Assembly: GCF_018294505.1 (NCBI RefSeq)
Contig: NC_057808.1
Span: 225,181,684-225,245,683 of the forward strand
Reading direction: 5' to 3'
DNA length: 64,000 bases
Origin: Triticum aestivum
Taxonomy: Eukaryota; Streptophyta; Magnoliopsida; Poales; Poaceae
Shown: positions 20,832 through 31,875 of the stretch, one piece after another
Position numbering within the stretch: the first letter of the stretch is position 1
Layout of the letters: every line of letters starts with the position of its first letter
Translations under genes and position numbers: made by a program
Notes under the pieces: model-generated
Told to the model about the DNA's origin: nothing
The model's input: only the letters and a program-made list of their open reading frames with translations
Databases searched by the model: none

Positions 20832-23800
20832 ATGGGGAAGGAAAAAACAGCAGCGCTGGAACGCGCGAAGAAGGCGACGGGGGCGGCGAAAGGCAAGAAG
20901 ATGAATCGGGGATCTTCGTCGCGCTCGGGGTTGTCGTCAGGTTGGATCCGAGGTGATTGGATCTGATCTTTGATTCGGCAGGAAGATTTGGATGAGCTGG
21001 CCGAGTCCGGACTGATCGTCCACAAAGCTGCCTGGTTGCCGAAGGGGGAGACGGAGCCGTAGCCGCGGCCGGGTGAGTGCGTTCTACTAGCCACCCATGT
21101 CGACCGTGGTTTCTCGCTTCCTCCGCATCCTTTTTTCCGGGGTTTCTTGAATTTCTTCGGGGCCCAACTCCATCATTTTACTCCCAACACCATCACATAT
21201 CTTGCTGCGTTCGTGTCCATGTGTGAGAATTTCTTGGGGTGTCGACCGCACTAGGGTCTTTTCAAGCACATTTTTACCATCCGATCCCAGAAGGTGAAGA
21301 AAGCAAATTCGAACGACGAGAAAACCCACCTTATCCAGATGTGTGGGGGTTTGGGCATCCAGAAGAGGAAGAGGAGTTCTTTTCCTTCGATGACTCTCCC
21401 TGAGTCGGTCAGAGGCTGGCAGTCGACCTGGTTCTACTGCCAGGACGTCGCGGCTCTAGGCCAGTCGACTGGACTTCCTCCTTTTTCTTTCGATCATGTT
21501 CAGACTCCCTCTTCATTGAAAGTGACCGCCACGGAGAAGGCAGTGACAGGCATGCTGGTCGAGAGGGTGGTCCAGCTGATCAACCAAGGCATCACTGGCA
21601 TGGATTTGCTGGAGGTGTTCCTCAGTCGATGCATTCAACCGCTCCAGGCTTGTGATCACTCCATGTGGATGTACTCTGGAGCCAGCGACACCACTCGGGT
21701 TCATCCAGAGGAGGTGCCGGCAAAAAATGTGGCCCAATGGCTGAGGAGCATCACCGGGAACAAGGACAACCCCAGGGGCGCCAGGAGAGTCGACCCTTTC
21801 AGTGACAGCAACCAGCCAGACAAGGTTTGGCCGCTATAACCGATTGCATTTGGATGCGTTTTCCGACTATTTGTTAATCCGACTGATTTTCACTCGACTT
21901 CTTGTCTTGTAGATTTACACAGAGATGTACTCAATGCCCAATGGTGAACAAGCTCTGGAGCAGGACCATGAGGGCGAGGACAGCGCGAAGGAGAGTGGTG
22001 AATGGGAGTCACCAGACGACGATGACGAAGATGAGAGCGACGAGTCAGACGACGAGGAGGTAGTCGACTCACCGCCTCGTTCAGAACGTCGATCCAAGCA
22101 GCACCATGATCCCGCGGGCAAGTGCGGTAAGGCTGTGGCCTCGAGCGCTCCATCTCAAAAGCACGCTCGGTCTTTGACTCCAGAACTGGCTGAGAAAGTC
22201 GCCAAGCAGCCCAAGATCAATCCCTCGAAGGCCCGGAAGACCTTGCCTAAGATCAAGATGGATGTTCCTGTTGCTTCTGGGTAAATGTTCTTCCCGTGTT
22301 TTCTTGTACCGACTGATTCTCCTGTCCTGACCGAGTGGATGATGAACTTTTCCAGCCCGGCCTCTGCCGCGACTGATATGGATATCGACAAGGTCCCAGA
22401 CGACAAGGAAACCGATGACCAGCTACCTCCAAAGCCAGTAAGTCTGTCCGACTCGAATTTATTTGGTCGACTGGATTGTTTGTCAGTTGTCTTCTCTGAT
22501 TTTCTCTGTTTGCTGCAGCTTCACGAGACGTTGTTGTGCTCCCGGAAGATGAAGAAGAAGTACCGCTGAGGGAAAGGAGGAGGAGGGACAAGGGACTGAG
22601 CGAGAAAGCGCCTGGGGTTCAGGTTCCTCAGTCGACACTGATGCCTGGGACGGCGGTCGAGCGATCGACAGATCCAGCTCGCACCAATGTCACTTTCGCT
22701 ATCTCGCTGTCGACTGATTGCCCATCAGGATCGGCTGCTCAGACCCTGCCGCTCCAATACAACTCCACGCATCAGACCCAGCGGCTGCTTCGACTACTCT
22801 GCCATCATCGCTTTTCACTGCATACCAAACTCCAGACGATCCACCGAGTGCCGCCAAGGAAGCTCTTCTTCAGTTGAATCTTGTGATGGGGCAGATGAAA
22901 GTGGTGCATGAGGCCAGTCAGGTGGCCTTTAACGCCGGCGCCGCTCTGCAGACCAATGTCCAGGTTAGTTGATTTCCGACTGATCTTATCTCTCATCCGA
23001 TCACCCACTGGGGTGTGACTATTTTAAAGTTGCACAAGTCAATTTGAGTCAACTTGGACTGAGTTGATTGAGTCTTTGCACTAGTGGGGGCATGCTGAGT
23101 GCACCCACTGGGTGTAGTCCCCGAGACCATTGTTGACTGCGGGCGGTCAACTATGGTCTGAGAATCTGAATTTTGTCACACAGCCTGGGCGGGCCAGGTC
23201 GTGTGGAACCGGAACCAGTGGGGGCACGCTAAGTGCACCCACTGGGTGTAGTCCCCGAGACCATGGTCGACTGCAGGCAGTCGACTATGGTCTGAGAACA
23301 ACTTTTTTACGACTCGCGCTGGGCAGACCATGCCGAGTGTTTAATCAAACCAGTGGGGGCACGCTAAGTGCACCCACTGGGTGTAGTCCCCGAGACTGCC
23401 GTTGAATGTTTGATTCAGCGGTAGTCTTAGAGTAATTTTCACTGTGATGTTCTTTTGTTTCTGTCGACTGATATGTCTTATATATTGACTGTAGAAATCT
23501 TGTGATCTTGGGGCTCAAATTTCTACACTGAACAAGCAGCAAATCAGCCTCAACCTTGATCTGGAACTGGCCCATAAGAATCTCAAGACTGCTCGTGACG
23601 AAGTAGCTGCCATGGGAGGTAACCAATCGTCAAGTGTCCATCTTACGACTGGCACTTTTCCTTTCCATTTTTTGAACCGAATGACTCCACTCGAGCAGAT
23701 GTATGTAGTGAAAACCGTCAACTCCAAGCTCGTCTGAAGAATGTTATTTCTTTAGAGAAAATAAAGCAGGCTCTGGAGAAGAAGGATCTGGATCTTGCTG

Positions 23801-24609
23801 CCGCGCAGAAGGAAGCGCGAGAGAAAACGGCACTTGCTGACAAGAAGCTTGCTTCAGTCGGCAAGTTAGAAGAAGAGAACTCCAAACTGAAGACTGTTGT
23901 CTCTGACGCCAATCGGGAGGTCGAGCGACTGAAGAAAGACAAGGACAAGCTGACTGACGAGATTGGGAGCCTCAAAGCCAAGAAGGGCGAGTTGGAATCT
24001 TATCTGGGCCAGCTTGCCGCAAAACTGGTCTTAAAGCTTGAAGGCACTGATGTTCGACTGACTCGTTATGGTCGATTGACAGGTCTTATTATATTGTCGA
24101 CTCACCATTTACTCGACTGTGCAGAACTTTGCCAGGACTTTGAAGCGGAAACTGGGCGGGTCGAGACGGGTCTCGATCCCATAAATTGCCCAGTCAAAGA
24201 TGACGTCGCAATGAATGTGCTGCGGTTGGAATCTCGCATGGACAGCGCGGTTGCTTATCTTGCCCGCCTGAAGGCGGCGATGACTCGGGTTGATGCTGAA
24301 CTCTGGCCTCAGGCGGAACTGTCTCAAGACCTCGAGTCTCTGATGGCTCGACTGAATCAAATACCTGACCGAGTGCAAGAATGGAAGAAGTCATCTGCTC
24401 GCTGCGGCGCTGATGTCGCCCTGTCCCTGGTCCGAGTGCACTGCAAGGATGTCAAAGAAGACAAGCTGGCGGAGCTCAAGGTTGCTAACACAAAAAGGCA
24501 CACTTTCCAGTCCTTCATGGACACTTTCCTTGACGCCGCCACTCGCATCGCAGACAGCATAGACCTTGACAGTTTCTGTGACCCAGCCAGTCCTTCTCCC
24601 GATGAGTGA
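20832..24609 (+). pseudogene. Antisense extra gene of element A (PF04195-like plus coiled coil)
   Basis: A plus-strand multi-exon gene opposite to gag-pol. Exon 1 (20832-21824) starts MGKEKTAALERAKK and is a single frame through the PF04195-like core (HPFFRGFLNFFGAQLHHF...) to VRGWQSTWFYCQD and ITGNKDNPRG. It carries three premature stops: TGA 20964, TAG 21060 and TAG 21252. Later exons with good GT/AG borders are about 21913-22280 (acidic Glu/Asp/Ser stretch), 22356-22437, 22519-22963, 23495-23618, 23699-24082 (strong coiled coil: EKKDLDLAAAQKEAREKTAL, LKKDKDKL) and 24125-24609 (helical C-terminus, stop at 24609). Function unknown; a similar gene lies in element C. It is degraded here. Confidence 0.65.
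23083..23440. repeat. Tandem repeat, three copies of about 135 bp, in an intron of the antisense gene
   Basis: Units start at 23083, 23217 and 23352 with agtgggggca(c/t)gct(a/g)agtg and continue cacccactgggtgtagtc. Each carries a gtcgactgcaggcagtcgac-type inverted repeat in the middle; the third copy is variant. They lie in the intron between exons ending at 22963 and starting at 23495. Confidence 0.85.
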
Positions 24610-24838
24610 CCAAAAAACATTATGCTCCACCTTTATTTGCCTCGGAATGCCGAGTGATTGTGTAATCGTTAAACTTCTTCGGGCTTGATGCTCAAGTACT
24701 TTTGATCTGTGGTTCAGAACCTTAGGATTTATCTGAACTTGGTTTATCTCTGAATATGCTTGTGTTTGCCTTCGAGTGGAATTTGTTCTTCACTCGGAAT
24801 AATCTTTGTACTTGAGATGCAGCTTTGAGGAGGAGATT

Positions 24839-25060
24839 CCAATCGACCTGCACCTCGTCGACCTTGCAGATCAAGATGGAGCGCACATTATACTTGTGGC
24901 GCAGCTCCGACGAGAAGGTTGCAGTCGACCAACACCTCGTCGTCCTTGCGGATAGGGATGGAGTGTACGTTATACTTGTGGCGTAGCTCCGAGGAGAAGG
25001 TTGCAGTCCACCTGCACCTCGTCGTCCTTGCAGATAGGGATGGAGCGTACGTCGTACTTA
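24839..25060. repeat. 82-bp tandem repeat (about 2.7 copies)
   Basis: Repeated text gaaggttgcagtcgacc...cacctcgtcgtccttgcag with a spacing of 82 bp (gcagtc at 24921 and 25003). It directly precedes the 73-bp satellite array. Confidence 0.8.
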
Positions 25061-26466
25061 TGGCAAGTACTGGACTGCGGCTAAGCCTCCGAGTGGGAGG
25101 GTTGCTCACCACTCGGTAGGATAGTTAAAACTTAGGCGAGTGCTGGACTGCAGCTAAGCCCCCGAGTGGGAGGGTTGCTCACCACTCGGTAGGATTTTTA
25201 AAACTTAGGCGAGTACTGGACTGCAGCTAAGCCCCCGAGTGGGAGGGTTGCTCACCACTCAGTAGGATTTTTAAAACTTCGGAGAAACGGATTCGCAGCT
25301 AAGCCTCCGAGTGAGAGGCTTGCTCTTCACTCGACATGATTTTCCAAACTTAGGCGAAACGGATTCGCAGCTAAACCCCCGAGTGGGAGGGTTGCTCACC
25401 ACTCGGTAGAATTTTTCAAACTTAGGCGAGCACTGGGCTGCAGCTAAGCCTCCGAGTGGAGGGTTGCTCACCACTCGGTAGGATTTTTTAAAACTTAAGC
25501 GAGTACTGGACTGCAGCTAAGCCTCGAGTGAGAAGCTTGCTCATCCACTCGGTAGGGATTTTTAAAACTTAGGCGAGTACTGGACTGCAGCTAAGCCCCC
25601 GAGTGAGAGGCTTGCTCACCACTCGGTAGGATTTTTAAAACTTAGGCGAGTACTGGACTGCAGCTAAGCCCCCGAGTGAGAGGCTTGCCCACCACTTGGT
25701 AGGATTTTTAAAACTTAGGCGAGTACTGGACTGCAGCTAAGCCCCCGAGTGAGAGGGTTGCTCACCACTCGGTAGGATTTTTAAAACTTAGGCGAAACGG
25801 ATTCGCAGCTAAGCCTCCGAGTGAGAGGCTTGCTCTTCACTCGATAGGATTTTCCAAACATAGGCGAAACGGATTCGTAGCTAAGCCCCCGAGTGGGAGG
25901 GTTGCTCACCACTCGGTAGGATTTTTCAAGCTTAGGCGAGCACTGGGCTGCAGCTAAGCCTCCGAGTGGAAGGGTTGCTCACCACTTGGTAGGATTTTTA
26001 AAACTTAGGCGAGTACTAGACTGCAGCTAAGCCCCCGAGTGAGAAGCTTGCTCACCACTCGGTAGGATTTTTAAAACTTAGGCGAGTACTGGACTGCAGC
26101 TAAGCTCCCGAGTGAGAGGCTTTCTCACCACTCGGTAGGATTTTTAAAACTTAGGCGAGTACTGGACTGCAGCTAAGCCCCCGAGTGAGAGGCTTGCTCA
26201 CCACTCGATAGGATTTTTAAAACTTAGGCGAGTACTGGACTGCAGCTAAGCCCCCGAGTGAGAGGCTTGCTCACCACTCGGTAGGATTTTTAAAACTTAG
26301 GCGAAACAGATTTGCAGCTAAGCCTCCGAGTGAGAGGCTTGCTCTTCACTCGACAGGATTTTCCAAACTTAGGCGAAACGGATTCGCAGCTAAGCCTCCG
26401 AGTGAGAGGCTTGCTCTTCACTCGACGGGATTTTTTTCAAACTTAGGCGAAACGGATTCGCATCTA
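25061..26466. repeat. 73-bp satellite-like array with 7-monomer higher-order structure
   Basis: About 19-20 monomers of 72-75 bp (core cgcagctaagcctccgagtg ... ttgctcaccactcggtagg). Two monomer types alternate: one with gagtactggactgcagc and one with gaaacggattcgcagc. The order B, B/A, A', A, A, A, A starting at about 25277 repeats starting at about 25787, and begins again at about 26296: a higher-order unit of about 510 bp. The array fills the space between the antisense gene (ends 24609) and pol (ends 26593). The cctccgagtg/cactcgg words are inverted within each monomer. Confidence 0.88.
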
Positions 26467-26592
26467 AGGCACCCACTGGGGGATTTGAAACATATAAAAA
26501 AGGAAACAACAATCATTTAGGAGACTGTAAAACTGTGTCTTTGATAATCAAACTAGAAGGTATTTCTTATTACATCTCAACAGTTTGAATGC
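26467..26592. other. Spacer between satellite array and pol stop
   Basis: Short non-coding AT-rich stretch with a partial acccactggggga word related to the 135-bp repeats. Nothing else seen. Confidence 0.5.
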
Positions 26593-28161
26593 TTAAGTGT
26601 AAAAGGGGCGGAGCAGCTCCGCATTCCAAGCGCGTGGCTCGTCTTTCTTGTGCTCGACGTTGTAAAGGTGGTATGCTACGTTGTGGAGCACTCTGGTGAT
26701 GATGAAGGGGCCTTCCCAAGTAGGAGCAAGCTTGTGTGGTTTCTGCTGATCCACTCGAAGAACCAAGTCTCCCTCTTGAAATGCTCGACCCCTCACATTT
26801 CTGGCGTGGAATCGATGCAGGCCTTGCTGATAGATGGTCGACCGGATCAGGGCCATATCTCTTTCCTCTTCCAGGAGATCAACTGCATCTTGCCGTGCCT
26901 GTTCTGCTTCATCTTCTGAGAAAAGCTCGACTCGGGGTGCATTGTGAAGCAAGTCACTCGGAAGTACAGCTTCAGCTCCATAGACCAAGAAGAATGGAGT
27001 TCGGCCAGTCGACCGATTGGGAGTTGTCCTCAGTCCCCAAAGCACTGATGGAAGTTCATCGACCCAGGCACCTGCTGCGTGCTTGAGATCACGCATCAGT
27101 CGGGGTATCAGCCCTTTGAGAATCAATCCGTTTGCTCTTTCATCTTGTCCATTCGACTGGGGGTGGGCGACTGAAGCATAGTCAACTTGAGTGCCTTGGG
27201 AAGCGCAGAAGGCTCTGAACTCATAAGAATCGAAGTTCGACCCATTGTCAGTGATGATGCTGTGCGGAACACCATATCTGAATGTTAACTCTCTGATGAA
27301 ACTGACAGCAGTACTGGCTTCAAGATTTTTGATAGGCTTGGCTTCAATCCATTTGGTGAACTTGTCGACTACCACGAGTACATGGGTGAAGCCACTCCTA
27401 CTAGTCCTCAGAGGTCCAACCATATCCAATCCCCAAACAGCAAAGGGCCAGACGAGTGGAATGGTCTTCAGGGCTAATGCAGGCTTGTGACACATGTTGG
27501 AGTAAAACTGGCAACCTTCACATTTGTCGACTATTTCTTTTGCCATCTCATTTGCTCGTGGCCAATAAAATCCCACTCAGTATGCTTTGGCCACAATGGT
27601 CCGAGAGGACGCATGGTGACCACAGGTCCCCGAGTGGATGTCATTGAGGATCACTCGACCTTCTTCTGGTGTTATGCATTTTTGGCAGACTCCAGTCACA
27701 CTTTCTCTGAACAACTTTCCTCTTATCACAGTAAAGGCTTTGGATCGACGGACGATCTGTCGAGCCTCTTCTTCATCCTCTGGGAGTTCCTTTCTAAGAA
27801 TGTACGCGATATAAGGTACTCTCCAGTCGGGAGTGATGACCAAAACCTCCATGATCAAGTCGACCACGGCTGGGACTTCGACTTTAGTCAGATCAGTGGC
27901 ACTCTTTGGTTGTGGGGGCTCTTCAGTGAAAGGGTCTTCTTGAACTGAAGGTGTATGAATATGTTCCAAGAACACATTGCTGGGAATGGCTTCCCTCTTG
28001 GAACCTATCTTTGCCAGATCATCGGCTGCTTGATTTTTCAGTCGGGGTATGTGATGGAGCTCTAACCCCTCAAAATTCTTCTCTAACTTTCTCACTACAT
28101 TACAATAGCCAATCATAGCTGGGCTTCTAACGTCCCACTCCCTCATCACTTGATTGACCAC
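26593..28161 (-). pseudogene. Element A integrase and distal RNase H region
   Basis: Two consecutive open frames (28161-27577 and 27576-26593) are separated by a single in-frame stop. The first ends the RNase H domain (LELHHIPRLKNQAADDLAK) and holds the zinc-binding HH...; the second begins MGFYWPRANEMAKEIVDKC with the CxxC. The DDE catalytic core is complete: D in GLDMVGPL, D in ITDNGSNF, E in GQDERANG. The C-terminal part WEGPFIITRVL...WNAELLRPFY is the usual end of this family; no chromodomain is seen. Integrase inserts the cDNA into the genome. Confidence 0.88.
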
Positions 28162-28967
28162 TAATCCGAGTCGCCATAGACCATGAGGCGACGGACGCCG
28201 AGTGAAATGGCCATACGCAACCCGTACAGAAGTGCTTCATATTCAGCTTCATTGTTGGAGGAGTCAAAATGAATCTGGAGAACATAGTTGAGTTTGTCAC
28301 CTCGGGGGGATACCAATACCACCCCAGCACCGGAACCATTCAGCATCTTGGATCCATCAAAGAACATGGTCCAATGCTCTGAGTGAATCTGAGTCGGAAG
28401 TTGTTGTTTGATCCACTCGGCGAGGAAATCTACTATTGCTTGGGATTTGATAGCTTTCTTTGCCTCAAACTTGATATCCAAGGGAAGGAGTTCAATCGCC
28501 CACTTTGCCACTCGACCAGTTGCATCTCTGTTGTTCAGGATCTCTGACAGTGGTGCGTCGCTGACGACTGTAATGGAGTGATCAGAGAAATAATGTGCAA
28601 CCTTCTTCGTGGTCATGTAAATCCCATAAACAAGCTTATGATAATGTGGATATCTTTGCTTGGATGGAGTCAGAACTTCAGAAACATAGTATACCGGGCG
28701 CTGAACTTTATAGGCTTTTCCTTCTTCTTCCCGCTCGACCGTGAGCACCGTACTGACAACTTGTCCTGTGGCTGCAATATAAAGTAGTAAAGGCTCTTTG
28801 TTGATTGGGGCAGCAAGCACCGGCTGGGTGGAAAGTAGGGCTTTGAGCTCTGCAAACGCTGCGTCAGCTTCATCTGTCCACTCGAACTTGTCAGATTTCT
28901 TCATCAGTCGGTAAAGAGGCAAGGCCTTTTCACCGAGACGAGATATGAATCGACTCAAGGCAGCCAA
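28161..28967 (-). pseudogene. Element A RNase H region of pol
   Basis: Begins in the connection region (LSRFISRLGEKALPLYRL) and covers the archaeal-type RNase H: D in FFDGSKM, E in NNEAEYEALLYGL, D in VYGDSD. It then goes out of frame at 28161, where the distal part continues in another frame. RNase H degrades the RNA strand during cDNA synthesis. Clearly continuous with RT upstream except for a stop just before 28967. Confidence 0.85.
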
Positions 28968-28982
28968 ACAACCAGTAAGCTT

Positions 28983-29741
28983 CTAGACACCATGTACACG
29001 CACAGGGCGCTTCATCCGGAGCATGGCACCAACTTTCTCTGGGTTTGCGTCGATCCCTCGTTCGGAAACGAGGAAACCAAGTAACTTTCCGCCAGGAACT
29101 TCAAATGTGCACTTTGATGGATTAAGCTTGATATCATACCTTCTGAGGTTTGCAAAGGTTTCAGCAAGGTCAGCCAGCAGGTCGGAACCTTTACGTGACT
29201 TGACCACAATGTCATCCATGTATGCTTCCACATTCCGACTGATTTGAGTGAGCATACACTTCTGAATCATCCTCATGAATGTAGCTCCGGCGTTCTTCAG
29301 GCCGAATGGCATGGTGACATAACAGAAGCATCCGAATGGAGTGATGAAAGCCGTTTTTATCTCATCGGGTCCATATAGTCGGATCTGATGATACCCGGAA
29401 TAGGCGTCCAGAAAAGACAATCGCTCACACCCCGCAGTCGAGTCGACAATTTGGTCGATGCGGGGGAGAGGAAAATGATCTTTCGGGCAGGCCCGGTTGA
29501 TATGCTTGAAGTCAATGCACATGCGAAGTGAGTCGTCCTTCTTGGGGACCATGACAACATTGGCGAGCCACTCGGAGTGGTAAATTTCTCGGATGAACTC
29601 AGCTGCCAGGAGCCGAGCCACTTCCTCACCAATTGCTTTTCTCTTCTGTACAGCGGACCATCGAAGATGTTCCTTGACTGGTTTTACTTTTGGGTCGACT
29701 CGCAAACGATGCTCAGCCAGTCCCCTGGGTACACCCGGCAT
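28983..29741 (-). pseudogene. Element A reverse transcriptase
   Basis: Contains the standard blocks: WLANVVMVPKK, RMCIDFKHINRACPKDHFPLP, FLDAYSGYHQI, FCYVTMPFGLKNAGATF, the catalytic AYMDDIVVKS, and the KLLGFLVSERGI end. About 250 residues, normal for the domain. It ends at a stop (28983) inside the thumb/connection, in front of the RNase H frame, so pol is interrupted. Confidence 0.9.
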
Positions 29742-29804
29742 GTCAGAAGGCTTCCATGCAAAGATGTCCCAGTTCTCACGGAGGAATTGGATGAGTGCTT
29801 CTTC

Positions 29805-30869
29805 CTATTTGCTATTGAGTGAAGTTGAAATATGAGTAGGAGCAGCACTAGGATCAGTCGGGTGAATATGAATCGGCTTGGTTTCACTGGACGACTGAAA
29901 TGCAGAATCAGTGGCAGGCTTCTTGGAGCGCAACAAATCACTCTGATCCGCGTTCTTTCGGTATTCTTGCATTTCGACTGCTGCCATTTGTGCATCGGCG
30001 ATTTTTGAGCCCTTCTGGAAGCACTCTTCTGCCTTCTGCCGATTGCCAGTGATAGTGATCACTCCTCTAGGACCAGGCATTTTCAACTTGAGGTACACGT
30101 AACATGGTCGAGCCATGAAACGTGCGTAGGCAGGCCTACCCAGAATAGCATGATAAGCACTCTGGAAATCCACTACTTCAAATGTCAACTTTTCTTTGCG
30201 GTAATTCTTGGAATCACCGAAAACCACATCAAGGGCGATCTGGCCGAGTGATTCAGCCTTCTTGCCAGGTATAATGCCATGGAAACTCATATTGCTTTCA
30301 CTAAGCTTGGACATCGGAATGCCCATCCCCTTCATGGTTTCAGCATAAAGGATATTCAGACCACTACCACCATCCATCAGCACTTTAGTCAGTCGAGTGC
30401 CTTCAACAACTGGGCCGACCACCAACACTTGCCTCCCAGGGGTGGCTATACGTGCTGGATGGTCAGACTGGTCGAATGTGATGGTAGTCTGGGACCACTT
30501 CAAATAACTTGGTGTTGCCAGAGCAACCATGTTCACTTCTCTGTTGATAACTTTCAGTCGGCTTTTGCTTTCAACATTAGCAAAAATCACCAGAGTGGAA
30601 TTGACGTTGGGAAAACCATCATCATCTTCTTCCTTATCCTCACCCTTGTCCGACTCCTTTTCCTTCTCCTTGGGTTGTTTCTCTCGGAACTGCTGGATCA
30701 GGAGCCGACACTGTCGAGTGGTGTGTTTAGGGTAAATGAGATTACCCTCTTCATCTTTTTTAGTGTGAATGTGGCATGGTAAATCCAACACATCATTTCC
30801 ATCTTGATCTTTCACTTTCTTGGGGTTCCAGGGCCCTTTGGGCTTCCCCTTGAACTTTCCTTGAGCCAC
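29805..30869 (-). pseudogene. Element A gag C-terminus and aspartic protease
   Basis: The N-terminal third is lysine-rich with a CHIHT...HTTRQC region, in the place of the usual gag zinc knuckle. The middle contains the retropepsin-like active site VLMDGGSGLNILY, in which DGGS replaces canonical DTGA; this is usual in the family. It is followed by FHGIIPGKKAESLG and the flap/second-loop YHAILGRPAYARF. Protease would process gag-pol. The frame stops at 29805 before RT. Confidence 0.8.
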
Positions 30870-31875
30870 AACTAAAGCTTCACCAGGAGCCGCTGGTTCG
30901 GCCTTGCGTTTCTATTTCCGAGTGGAATTCCCTCCTCCGGTTTCTTGGGCGACTGTTTTGTGTTTGCCACTCCGGAGTCGGTCTTCCTCTTCACCATTAG
31001 CGTACTTGGTGGCGATCTCCATCATCCGACTCAAGGACATATCCCCTGTCCGACCGAATTTCAGATTCAACTCTCGATACTTAACACCCTCCTTGAAGGC
31101 ACAAACTGCTTAGTGATCTGACACATTCTCCACGGTATGGTGCAATGTGATCCATCTCTGGATATAATCCCTCAAGGTCTCATTCGGTTTTTGCACGCAG
31201 GACTACAATTCTGTTAACCCTGCTGGTCATTTGCATGTACCTTCAAAGGTTCTAACAAACACTCGGGGAAGTTCCTCCCAACTATATATGATGCCAGGTG
31301 ATAACTGATTCAACCATGCTCCGGCTAAGCCTTCCAACATCAGAGGAAGGTGTTTCATGGCCACTTCATCATCGCCGCCACCGATCTGTACAGCCACTCG
31401 GTAGTCCTCAAGCCAAGTGTCAGGCTTGGACTCACCAGTGCACTTGCTGACTCCAGTCGCCAACCTGAAGTTGGGAGGAATCACTGCAGCCCTGATGGCT
31501 CTGCTGAAACACTCTAGACCTGAAACGTGCACTCTGCTGCCAGTCGGATAATCTCTATCATGGCCTTCTCTATGTGCTCTGTTCTTGTCAACAAGACCTT
31601 GAACGAGAATAGATCTCGCATCAAAGCCCGGCTCCCTGGGGTCGACTGGAATTCTTCGCCCGCCACTGTGAGGGCGTCTATCACCGTGCTGCCGAGGCAC
31701 ATATGACCCACTCCTCGGGGGAGGCGTGGGCACTCGATGATGATCACCGTGGTCGAGTCGGTGATCATACTGCTCACGATTTCTGTACTGATCTCGCCGG
31801 TCCCCATGTCCCTCACGCCACGGGGGCGATCTTGGGCTGTGAGCCGACTGAACTGTGTCTGCCATCACAGATCTG
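30870..31875 (-). pseudogene. Element A gag, distal piece
   Basis: Contains the retrotransposon-gag core: PKFRLATG-type segment (here PPNFRLATGVSKC), DTWLEDYRVAVQ, EVAMKHLPLMLEGLAGAWLNQL and WEELPRVFVRTFEGT, then the distal half around 30,950-31,150 (ELNLKFGRTGDMSLSRM). Several in-frame stops follow 31227. Its upstream continuation is beyond element B1, at 38984-39724. Confidence 0.8.

Noticed and set aside
23130..23405. 91-codon plus ORF
   Set aside because: It spans the 135-bp intronic repeat and has no independent support.
25061..26466. CRISPR-like regular array
   Set aside because: Repeat units are adjacent with no unique spacers, and the setting is a plant retrotransposon; it is a satellite.
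26650..27948. Plus-strand ORFs of 80-150 codons
   Set aside because: Shadows of the integrase and RNase H frames on the minus strand.
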